From Planctomycetota bacterium (GTDB taxonomy: Bacteria; Planctomycetota; Planctomycetia; Pirellulales; Thermoguttaceae), in contig JAJYGU010000349.1 of NCBI GenBank assembly GCA_021784975.1, positions 1-9,174 of the forward strand: DNA of 9,174 nucleotides, given 5' to 3'. Within the stretch, counting starts at the first letter, position 1. Every line of letters starts with the position of its first letter. The notes below the pieces were generated by a model. That model saw only the letters and a program-made list of their open reading frames with translations, was not told the DNA's origin and ran no database searches. Both the position numbers and the translations under genes were made by a program. Of this stretch, positions 1 to 5,766 are shown one piece after another.

Positions 1-2237
1 CCGAGAAGCAGCATTTTCTGAACCCGGTCTACGAGCGGTTTTTCCAAGGCTACTCGGTGAGGGTGGCCGACACGCACGGGATCGTGTACACACCGCAGGA
101 GATCGTGGATTTCATGTGCGCCAGCGTGGCCGAACTGCTGGAAAGCGAGTTTGGCAAGCGCCTCAGCGACCCCGAGGTACATATCCTCGATCCTTGCACG
201 GGTACGGGCAATTTCATCGTCAACCTGCTGCGCCGCATCCCCAAACGGGACCTTCCGCGAATGTACCGCCAGCAGCTTTTCGCCAACGAGGTGATGCTGC
301 TGCCCTACTATATCGCCGCGTTGAACATCGAGCACGCTTATTACGAGCGGAGCGGTAGTTATGAGCCTTTCGAGGGGCTTTGTTTCGTGGATACGTTGGA
401 CTTGGCCGAGCCAAAGCAGAACCACTTTCAGTTCATGACGGAGGCGAACACAGCCCGCGTGCAGCGGCAGAAGCAGGCGCCGATCACCGTGATCATCGGC
501 AACCCGCCGTACAATATTGGTCAACTCAACGAAAACGACAATAACAAGAATCGGGCGTACCGGGTCGTCGACGAACAAATTCACGGCACGTACGCTGCCC
601 AATCCGCCGCAACGCTCACGAGTAAGCTCTACGATCCATACGTCAAGTTCATCCGCTGGGCCACCGACCGACTACAGGGTCGCGATGGCATCGTCTGCTT
701 CATCACAAACAACAGCTTTGTTGAGCAGACTGCATTTGACGGAATGCGCAAGTGCCTTCACGAAGATTTTGCCGTCATCAATCATCTTGATCTGCAAGGA
801 AACGTGCGACACAATCCTACGCTGTCGGGCACGGCCTACAACGTTTTTGGGATCCAGTTGGGTGTGGGAATCACAATTGCAATTTGCCGCAAGAAGCAAC
901 GTCGCCACCGTATTCACTATTGTGCGGTTCCTCTTAACTTGCGTCGTCATCAAAAGCTGCGCTGGCTTCAGGAAAGCGGCTCGTTCTGCCGCGTGAAGCA
1001 TACCTCGATTAGGCCAGATGCGCGCTATGCGTGGCTCAAGCCTGACGGCGAGGTGGAGTTCTCTAGTCTTGTTCCGATGGGCACCAAAGAGGCAAGGCGA
1101 AACCGAAGCGGGAACGCCCGCGCCGTCGTGTTTCAAAGCTATTGCCTCGGCGTTTCAACCAACCGCGATGCAGTCGTATACGACTTTGATCGAGGACGCC
1201 TTTTGGAGAAGATCGCCGCGTTCACCGACGCGTACAACAGTGAGGTCGATCGGCTGAGACGGCAGAAAGAGGAGGCAAATATCGACGACTTTGTCGATTA
1301 TGCAAAGCTCAAATGGAGCAGCACACTGAAACAGCACCTTAGACGGTACATCGAGGTTGAGTATCATGAGCAGAGAGCTCGGCTCTCTTTGTATAGACCC
1401 TTCACAGAGCTGCATCTCTACTATGATCACGTGTTTGTGGACCGCCCTGCTCTGTTTGCGACTATCTTTCCCAACGTGAGCGCGGAAAGCGAGAACTGCG
1501 TGCTTACCGTCCCCACCGTTGGCAACCGCGGCTATTGGACGCCCTTCATAGCGCACCTTACTCCCAACCTGAACCTAACGTCGATCGACGCTCACCAGTG
1601 CTTCCCCTTTTACGTCTACGACGAGGACGGCTCCAACCGGCGCGAGAATATCACCGACTGGGCCTTGAAGCACTTCCGCGACCATTACCGCAATAAGCGG
1701 ATCGGCAAGTGGGACATTTTCCACTACGTCTACGGCATTCTGCACCATCCGGCTTACCGCCAGCGGTTCGCCGAGAACCTCAAACGCGAGCTGCCGCGAA
1801 TCCCGCTGGCCCCCGACTTTGCGGCGTTCGCCACCGCCGGGCGGCAATTGGCCAGGCTCCACCTGGACTACGAATCGCTCGACCCCTGGCCGCTCGATTG
1901 GATTGAGTCGCCCAGCCTGCCGTTGAGCTACCGCGTGAACGGCAAGATGCGGTTGAGCCGGGACAAAACCCAATTGAAAGTCAATGACTCGCTCACTTTG
2001 GCCGGCGTTCCGCCGGAGACGTTCCGGTACCGGCTGGGCAACCGCAGCGCGCTGGAATGGGTGATCGACCAGTACCAGGTGAGCGAAGACAAACGGTCGG
2101 GCATCCGATCCGATCCCAATCGCTCCGATGATCCAGACTACATTGTTCGCCTGGTCGGCCAAGTGGTCCGCGTGAGCATCGAAACCGTGAAGATCATCGA
2201 TGCCCTGCCTCCGGATTTCGGGAGCCAGCCCCCGTGA
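1..2237 (+). CDS. Type ISP restriction-modification enzyme, methyltransferase and specificity part (5' partial)
   Basis: This is the C-terminal part of a single-chain restriction enzyme that methylates adenine at N6 in its target site. The frame is open from base 3, and 744 residues are visible. The GTG at 57 is not a credible start, because the residues before it (FLNPVYERFFQGYS) are typical of the family. Motifs, numbered from base 3: the VYTPQEIVDFM segment near 29-38, SAM-binding motif I DPCTGTG at 63-69, catalytic motif IV NPPY at 167-170, then FITNNS and the NVFGIQ stretch. The C-terminal region from about 530 (FPFYVY, then YVYGILHHPAYR and LPRIPL) matches the type ISP specificity domain. 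Known type ISP enzymes such as LlaGI run to about 1,500 residues, with nuclease and helicase domains before the methyltransferase; here those would lie upstream of the window. The stop is 4 bp from the stop of the convergent next gene. The middle of the gene is less GC-rich than its end. Confidence 0.9.
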   Translation, partial: EKQHFLNPVYERFFQGYSVRVADTHGIVYTPQEIVDFMCASVAELLESEFGKRLSDPEVHILDPCTGTGNFIVNLLRRIPKRDLPRMYRQQLFANEVMLLPYYIAALNIEHAYYERSGSYEPFEGLCFVDTLDLAEPKQNHFQFMTEANTARVQRQKQAPITVIIGNPPYNIGQLNENDNNKNRAYRVVDEQIHGTYAAQSAATLTSKLYDPYVKFIRWATDRLQGRDGIVCFITNNSFVEQTAFDGMRKCLHEDFAVINHLDLQGNVRHNPTLSGTAYNVFGIQLGVGITIAICRKKQRRHRIHYCAVPLNLRRHQKLRWLQESGSFCRVKHTSIRPDARYAWLKPDGEVEFSSLVPMGTKEARRNRSGNARAVVFQSYCLGVSTNRDAVVYDFDRGRLLEKIAAFTDAYNSEVDRLRRQKEEANIDDFVDYAKLKWSSTLKQHLRRYIEVEYHEQRARLSLYRPFTELHLYYDHVFVDRPALFATIFPNVSAESENCVLTVPTVGNRGYWTPFIAHLTPNLNLTSIDAHQCFPFYVYDEDGSNRRENITDWALKHFRDHYRNKRIGKWDIFHYVYGILHHPAYRQRFAENLKRELPRIPLAPDFAAFATAGRQLARLHLDYESLDPWPLDWIESPSLPLSYRVNGKMRLSRDKTQLKVNDSLTLAGVPPETFRYRLGNRSALEWVIDQYQVSEDKRSGIRSDPNRSDDPDYIVRLVGQVVRVSIETVKIIDALPPDFGSQPP

Positions 2238-2241
2238 ACAT

Positions 2242-2904
2242 CTATTGCGGCCGGTTGATGGCCAGATCGACCGCGAAGCGGCTGTGGGGCTGACTGGCGC
2301 TGACGACGCTAGCGGCGCGAATGCGAGCCTCGCCGGCGGGTTGACTGTTCTCGTCGACCGCCTCGTACAAGATCATGCCCGGATCGTTCGTCAACCGGCG
2401 GGTGAACCGATAGCGGCTGGTCAGCAAGGCCACCAAGGCGCTGGCGTCGCCGGTGACGCCGTGAAAGCTGATTCGGGCCACCTGCTGCCGGCTATTGAAG
2501 TAGTAGGTGAGCGAGCCGGCCAGATCGGTGGGAGCGGTGCCGGTGATCAAGGGCACGCGGTAGCCCTGCAACTGGACTTGGGACAGGCCGGTCGACACCC
2601 GCGGCCAGCGGCGCATCACCCAGTCGATCGTCACATCGAAGTTCAGCGCCTCCGCCAGGCTCGGCATGGGCAGGTTCAACTCTGGCGAACGGGGGGCCGG
2701 GATCGCGGCCGAAAGTTGGCTTGAGTACGAGGGATAGCCGGCCCGAGCGGTATCGCCTGATCTCACGGCTGCCGGGACGCCGGGGCCGCCAAGCCAACTC
2801 CGCTTCCAGCCGGCCAGCATGCCGGAGGTGGTGAACAGCGAAATCGGACCGGTGACGGCCAACACCAGGCCGGCGCCGTACAGAAAGATCTTCTTGAACT
2901 CCAT
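2242..2904 (-). CDS. Membrane-anchored planctomycete-type hypothetical protein
   Basis: This is a 220-residue protein of unknown function. Residues 5-25 (KIFLYGAGLVLAVTGPISLF) form one hydrophobic helix, either an N-terminal anchor or an uncleaved signal. A proline/serine-rich linker follows to about 82, then a compact domain from LAEALNFDVTIDWVM through the GYRVPLITGTAP and LTYYF segments to the C-terminus. The pattern resembles a planctomycete family of unknown function (possibly DUF6690; recalled, not verified). The ATG at 2904 is chosen because GGAG lies 9 bases upstream and the anchor helix begins there. The frame stays open for 113 more codons to 3243, but that stretch is made of palindromic repeats (the NHEDHRDHEG-type peptide) and is not conserved protein. 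The gene is convergent with the restriction gene. It probably sits with its domain outside the cytoplasmic membrane. Confidence 0.75.
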   Translation of the reverse strand: MEFKKIFLYGAGLVLAVTGPISLFTTSGMLAGWKRSWLGGPGVPAAVRSGDTARAGYPSYSSQLSAAIPAPRSPELNLPMPSLAEALNFDVTIDWVMRRWPRVSTGLSQVQLQGYRVPLITGTAPTDLAGSLTYYFNSRQQVARISFHGVTGDASALVALLTSRYRFTRRLTNDPGMILYEAVDENSQPAGEARIRAASVVSASQPHSRFAVDLAINRPQ

Positions 2905-2936
2905 GGCAACCGTCTCCACTCCACCGCTCCACCGCC

Positions 2937-3016
2937 GGGGACTGTCCCGATTTTCGCGGCGCCACCGATTCAGCTGTGTAAAGGAGCTACGCCGCCGCGA
3001 AAATGGGACTGTCCCC
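2937..3016. repeat. REP-like palindrome with GGGGACWGTCCC arms
   Basis: The left arm is 2937-2961 and the right arm 2993-3016, around a 31-base loop. Read from the outside inward, both arms go GGGGAC, then T (left) or A (right), then GTCCC, then ATTTTCGCGGCG; the left arm has one extra G before ATTTT. Apart from that one base and the T/A difference the arms are perfect. The outer GGGACTGTCCC is itself palindromic. The element starts 33 bp before the start codon of the 2242-2904 gene, so it may be transcribed in that gene's leader. The size and form fit repetitive extragenic palindromes mobilised by REP-associated tyrosine transposases; no such transposase is in the window. Confidence 0.75.
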
Positions 3017-3146
3017 CTTGGCCGGCGCAGCGCTAACGCTAAAGATCGGTATCCAGCGGCCGGAGGTTTGCTCCAAGCGCGAATTATCCACCCGCGGAGG
3101 GCCTGACGCGGCTTTCGGCCACCACCAAAGGTCCGAAAAACCTGGC

Positions 3147-3228
3147 AACCACGAAGGTCACGAAGATCAGAAAGAAACGGTCGATAGTGATACTCTTCAC
3201 CTTCGTGATCCCTGTGATCTTCGTGGTT
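3147..3228. repeat. Inverted pair of CACGAAG-type arrays
   Basis: The left arm 3147-3168 reads AACCACGAAGGTCACGAAGA plus TC. The right arm 3207-3228 is its reverse complement at 18 of 22 positions, with a 38-base loop. Each arm is a short-period array of CACGAAG-like units. When read through on the minus strand it encodes the NHEDHRDHEG peptide that often appears at the ends of over-extended gene predictions. It is probably a dispersed intergenic hairpin. It has the same design as the repeat at 7198-7292. Confidence 0.65.
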
Positions 3229-3433
3229 CAGACACACACGCATGTAAACTACTGTACGATAAGTGAACAGGAGTTTGCCAATAATAGGGGCTCTTGCGAG
3301 CTTGTGGTGCAGAGGACGCAGGGAAGCAGGCTGGGCGGTGAAGACTTACCACGGAAAATCGAGTAAAGTGAAGAAAGCGCTGCCGGCGAGCGGGGGCGGG
3401 ACGCATATCAACCTTTCACAGACTGTGCGGTTT

Positions 3434-3451
3434 AGGCAAGATGTCTTGCCT
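3434..3451. repeat. Short perfect hairpin in the leader of the 101-residue membrane protein
   Basis: AGGCAAGA, then TG, then TCTTGCCT: a perfect 8-base inverted repeat about a 2-base centre, which as RNA would be a 7-bp stem with a 4-base loop. TTT overlaps its right end, but the run is too short for a convincing terminator. It ends 16 bases before the ATG at 3468. It could be an operator, a leader hairpin or one copy of a dispersed repeat. Confidence 0.4.
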
Positions 3452-3467
3452 TTAGGCCGCTTACCGT

Positions 3468-3773
3468 ATGCAACGTAAGATCCTCGGCGTTATGGCGGCG
3501 GCGTTGCTGTTGTTGGCCGCCGTCCTGTGGTGCCTACCCCACGATTTCGAGGATACGATGACGGTGGCCACCCTGGCCTTCTGCTGGCGGATGGGCGCGG
3601 TGGTAGCGGCCGCCTGGCTGGCCTATGAAGACATCCAACGGCTGCCCGGCTGGATCTTGGCCGTCCTGCCGGTGCTGGCCATCGTGGTCGTCCGCTGGCC
3701 GAGATACGCGCTGCTGGTGATCCCGGCGACGATTGTGGCCGCTTTCTTCTATTCGCGGCTCACCCGCCGTTAG
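3468..3773 (+). CDS. Small multi-pass membrane protein, unknown function
   Basis: This is a 101-residue, very hydrophobic protein. Likely membrane segments are at about 5-23, 37-53, 61-76 and 79-96. The charged segment YEDIQRLPGW (53-62) sits between the second and third, and RLTRR ends the chain. The combination of a short charged loop, a PGW turn and a VRWPRY loop resembles small planctomycete membrane hypotheticals, but I cannot name a family or a function. The ATG at 3468 lacks a clear ribosome binding site. An in-frame ATG at 3492 is a possible alternative, but it would cut into the first helix. The gene converges on the broken methyltransferase, with 7 bp between them. Confidence 0.65.
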   Translation: MQRKILGVMAAALLLLAAVLWCLPHDFEDTMTVATLAFCWRMGAVVAAAWLAYEDIQRLPGWILAVLPVLAIVVVRWPRYALLVIPATIVAAFFYSRLTRR

Positions 3774-3780
3774 CCGCCAG

Positions 3781-4170
3781 TCAGTAATTCAGCGGCGTCT
3801 TCCACAGGAAGAGGGTGTGCCGGTGGCGATCCTCCTTCGAGTAGACCTCAATAACCTTGTCGGGCCTGATCCCGCGGATATCGAATTGGTGGGAGACGAT
3901 CCGTGAACCGGGAGCAAGCCTCTCCAGTTGGGGAAGCAGTCGAGCGTTGGACTTGGGACTCAGGTAAAGGACCACGACACTCGCCCGTCGAAGATCGACC
4001 TCAAACAGATCACGTCGCTCAATCTTGACCAGATTCTCGACGCCGGCTCTCTTGGCGTTCACCCGCGACTGTTCGACTCGGCGTGGATCAATGTCGTAGC
4101 CCACGGCCCGACAGCCGTATCGCTTGGCCGCCGCGACCACGATCCGCCCATCGCCACAGCCCAGGTCGGT
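3781..4170 (-). pseudogene. Class I SAM-dependent methyltransferase, N-terminally truncated
   Basis: This is the C-terminal part (about 130 codons) of a class I methyltransferase. Reading leftwards from about 4167, it starts exactly at motif I (DLGCGDGRIVVAAAK). The acidic SAM-ribose motif follows (AVGYDIDP), then LFEVDL, VVLYLSP, the PGSRIVSHQFDI segment and a C-terminal HTLFLWKTPL. Family members normally have roughly 60 or more residues before motif I, including a YVPTPQEVV-like segment; these are absent. Upstream in this frame there is only TDLGC preceded by unrelated codons, with a TGA at 4210-4212 and no ATG, GTG or TTG between. A start at the GTG of 4140 would drop the SAM-binding glycine loop. 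I therefore read it as a beheaded, probably inactive gene. The break coincides with the start of an oppositely oriented gene fragment. Confidence 0.8.
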
Positions 4171-4538
4171 TGGAGAGCGAAAAAGGCGTGGATACGAACG
4201 TCGTAGCCATCACCGGACCGGGAACAGCCTTCGAGGAAGGCCGCGTTGTGAAGCGTAAGGAGATCGCTCCCGATACCATCCTGGCCATCGAGATTGCCAG
4301 GTCGGGCGTTCGTTGGGCGGAGCCCGGCGATCTTGATATCGAGCACATCCCGGAATCGATTACTCACGGTGTGGAAGGCCGCGGCGTCCACGTGATCTTC
4401 GCTGACGGGGCTGTTTGGTTTCTGCGGGCCGACGTGCCGCTTGACGAGTTGAAGAAGTTCTTCACCATCGAGGGCGCAAAGCGATATCATCGCGAGCAGG
4501 CCCTTCGTCCTTACGCCCTCTGGGTCTCTGGGCATTAG
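4171..4538 (+). pseudogene. DUF1559 (pilin-like) protein, C-terminal fragment
   Basis: The frame from about 4179 encodes the C-terminal third of a DUF1559 protein, an abundant planctomycete family with an N-terminal type IV pilin-like helix. Visible signatures are VAITGPGTAF, then DTILAIEIARSGVRW (family: TILVVE..SGVHW), EPGDLD, and VHVIFADGAVWFL near the end (family: FADGSVRFL). The family's H-X9-DG spacing is not kept, as the nearest upstream histidine gives H-X12-DG. The tail after DG is about 37 residues. The N-terminal pilin helix and most of the domain are missing. The frame runs on upstream to 4083, but that part is antisense to the methyltransferase fragment and is chance coding. A GTG at 4188 could serve as a start, but no ribosome binding site or promoter is evident. 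Best read as a 5'-deleted relic. Confidence 0.72.
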
Positions 4539-4541
4539 GCC

Positions 4542-4708
4542 GGATCATTCATAAATTGTAGGGTGGGTCGAGCAAACCGCTTCAGTGGTGGGGCTTCGGT
4601 CGCATGTCCGAGGATCATGGTGTCGACCGAGGTTATTCACCGTCGACGCGGTTTGCGAAGCCCCACCAGCTACTTGCGCGACCTTGACCCACCCTACGTG
4701 AATAATCC
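4542..4708. repeat. 167-bp structured element with perfect 12-bp terminal inverted repeats
   Basis: The outermost arms are 4542-4551 and 4699-4708 (9 of 10 match). Inside them lie the perfect arms GTAGGGTGGGTC (4558-4569) and GACCCACCCTAC (4686-4697). The core has two further perfect pairs in crossed order: GCAAACCGC (4572-4580) with GCGGTTTGC (4648-4656), and TGGTGGGGCTTCG (4586-4598) with CGAAGCCCCACCA (4656-4668). A 7-bp pair, TCGGTCG (4596-4602) with CGACCGA (4624-4630), lies between them. TTATTCAC (4633-4640) also matches GTGAATAA (4698-4705). No protein is encoded. It looks like a non-autonomous mobile or dispersed repeat and fills the gap between two broken genes. Confidence 0.75.
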
Positions 4709-4750
4709 CGGTTAGACCATTTGACGCCCTAGATCGCGAGATTGCCCGTT

Positions 4751-5112
4751 ATGCCGCCTCCCAAAACGCTGAGCCATTGGTTCAAGATCGGACTCTTCCT
4801 GGCGATTGCGATCGTAGTGTTCGGTTTGGTCATTTGGGCTGTCGAACAACCTACTAAGTGGTCCCGTGAAAGCGAGAAGCGGTGCGACGGCGTCCTCAGC
4901 AAGATCGAGGGCCTCGGCGGGGTCGTTCCTCGGATAGCGGCCTTCGCTACCTGACCGGGCTCGACCACCTCGTCGTGCTCTCGCTTAAAGTAACCAAGGT
5001 AAGCGAGCCGGGTGTTCGCACCCTGAAGTTGAAGAAGCTGAAGACCGTCTTCGTGGGGCGGGGGCAAGAGGTGCGATTGCTCCCGGCTGACGCGGCGTCA
5101 AACTTCTGGTAG
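4751..5112 (+). pseudogene. Leucine-rich-repeat protein with N-terminal membrane helix, frameshifted
   Basis: Two overlapping frames together make a short membrane-anchored LRR protein. From the ATG at 4751 the first frame gives a hydrophobic helix (WFKIGLFLAIAIVVFGLVIW) and a juxtamembrane segment to GVLSKIEGLGGVV, then runs into a stop at 4952-4954. The LRR pattern resumes in another frame from about 4930 (SGLRYLTGLDHLVVLSL, then TKVSEPGV, then LKLKKLKTVFVG) and ends at 5112. Intact relatives normally have several 24-residue repeats between these parts; barely two remain. A frameshift near 4925-4932, probably with an internal deletion, explains this. No clear ribosome binding site precedes 4751. 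If translated, only a 67-residue anchored peptide would be made. Confidence 0.65.
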
Positions 5113-5198
5113 CACTGATCGCGGGGCCAGGGCGGCAGTGCCGTCAAGCGTCGCTATGTGACCCGGAAAACTCGCATGTCATCCGTACCGTGGCTTAG

Positions 5199-5387
5199 AA
5201 CGCACGGCTACTGTCGAGCGTCGCTACGCGATACGCAACCGGCCCCGTCTGTGAGTCCAGCGAACCCTGTCCTGGAGCTTACGACCATGCGTCTGCGAAC
5301 CCGGCTGTTCTTGCTATCCGACTGCCGGCCGACGAGCATACCTTCCAGATCGAACGTGGCCCCGAGTACCATCGGGCGTCCGTGTAA
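5199..5387 (+). pseudogene. Possible remnant of an unidentified coding region
   Basis: The frame ending with TAA at 5385-5387 reads like real protein near its end (AYDHASANPAVLAIRLPA, then DEHTFQIERGPEYHRASV). It continues upstream past an in-frame TAG at 5196-5198. No start codon with a ribosome binding site is visible and I recognise no family. It lies between the broken LRR gene and the tRNA. It could equally be chance, since GC-rich DNA often gives such frames. The rest of 5113-5389 shows no gene. Confidence 0.22.
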
Positions 5388-5389
5388 AG

Positions 5390-5462
5390 TGGAGGATAGG
5401 GGGCTCGAACCCCTGACCTCGACAATGCCATTGTCGCGCTCTCCCAACTGAGCTAATCCCCC
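5390..5462 (-). tRNA. tRNA-Ala (anticodon GGC)
   Basis: The 73-base gene folds into a standard cloverleaf. The acceptor stem GGGGGAT pairs with ATCCTCC, with a G3-U70 wobble, the classic identity element for alanyl-tRNA synthetase. The D stem is GCTC/GAGC, the anticodon stem CGACA/TGTCG with loop ATGGCAT, and the T arm AGGGG-TTCGAGC-CCCCT. The anticodon GGC (bases 5427-5429 on the plus strand) reads GCC codons. The discriminator base is A, and CCA is not encoded and must be added enzymatically. A large palindrome begins 4 bp from the 5' end of the gene, so its promoter must lie in or beyond that repeat. Confidence 0.95.
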
Positions 5463-5466
5463 AGGG

Positions 5467-5550
5467 TGAAGACGGGGACAGGCACCGCAAGTAGCAGCGG
5501 TTCCAATGGGGCAACGCCAAAAAATCTTGCGGAGCCAGTCCCCGTCTTCA
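5467..5550. repeat. REP-like palindrome with 25-bp arms beside tRNA-Ala
   Basis: The left arm 5467-5491 begins TGAAGACGGGGAC and the right arm 5526-5550 is its reverse complement at 23 of 25 positions, around a 34-base loop. The two mismatches are both A in one arm against T in the other (read on the same strand); the first directly follows GGGGAC. The palindrome at 2937-3016 has its arm difference at the same place, so they probably belong to one superfamily. It lies between the tRNA gene and the region upstream of the transporter, which are transcribed away from each other, so it cannot act as a terminator for either. Confidence 0.75.
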
Positions 5551-5647
5551 TTCCCGCGGCCGGGTCGCGGCCGCGATCAACCAGCCCCGTAGGATATCGC
5601 GGCTGGGCAACCGTGTCAAGCGGGCCATAGCGCGCCACGCTCTTGGG

Positions 5648-5676
5648 TTGCCAGGCACCCGCCGCTGCCCTATATT
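5648..5676 (+). promoter_or_regulatory. Sigma70-type promoter for the MFS transporter
   Basis: TTGCCA at 5648-5653 and TATATT at 5671-5676 are separated by exactly 17 bases. They stand out in a GC-rich background, 91 bp upstream of the preferred transporter start. Transcription would start near 5683 and leave a leader of about 84 bases. No operator or riboswitch is obvious in that leader. Confidence 0.5.
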
Positions 5677-5766
5677 GCTGGACTGTGAGCACCCACCACG
5701 CGATTCGGGCCACTCGGTCCGGGCAAGGCGGACGTGTGCGCTGATCCAGCGCAGATCGAGGCGAGC

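Larger units (their letters stand above)
2905..3467. other. 563-bp stretch without a convincing gene
   Basis: This stretch holds a REP-like palindrome (2937-3016), an inverted pair of degenerate arrays (3147-3228) and a short hairpin (3434-3451), each listed separately. Open frames cross it on both strands (for example 3263-3478 +), but none has a ribosome binding site, a recognisable motif or a protein-like composition. It should contain the leader of the 2242-2904 gene (-) and that of the 3468-3773 gene (+). I could not pick out a convincing -35/-10 pair for either. Confidence 0.6.

Noticed and set aside
1..2237. Assignment as BREX PglX or DISARM methyltransferase
   Set aside because: The FLNPVYERFF lead-in, the NVFGIQ segment and the YVYGILHHPAYR C-terminal domain fit type ISP enzymes. 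No BREX or DISARM partner genes are present.
2200..2724. 174-codon plus-strand frame
   Set aside because: It is the shadow of the minus-strand gene at 2242-2904, which has an anchor helix and a ribosome binding site.
3263..3478. Plus-strand 71-codon frame before the small membrane protein
   Set aside because: It starts at GTG without a ribosome binding site, has no recognisable motif, and overlaps the start of the better-supported gene.
4083..4538. Continuous 151-codon plus-strand gene
   Set aside because: The first 30 or so codons are antisense to the conserved methyltransferase fragment. Only the part from about 4179 resembles a protein family.
4542..4708. CRISPR array or intrinsic terminator
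   Set aside because: There are no regularly spaced direct repeats with spacers. The arms are inverted and the right arm has no T-run.
5158..5451. 97-codon plus-strand frame ending in the tRNA region
   Set aside because: Its C-terminus (GLEPLTSTMPLSRSPN) is the usual artefact of translating the antisense of a tRNA gene.
5390..5462. Attachment site of an integrated element at tRNA-Ala
   Set aside because: I found no second copy of the tRNA 3' end and no integrase in the window.
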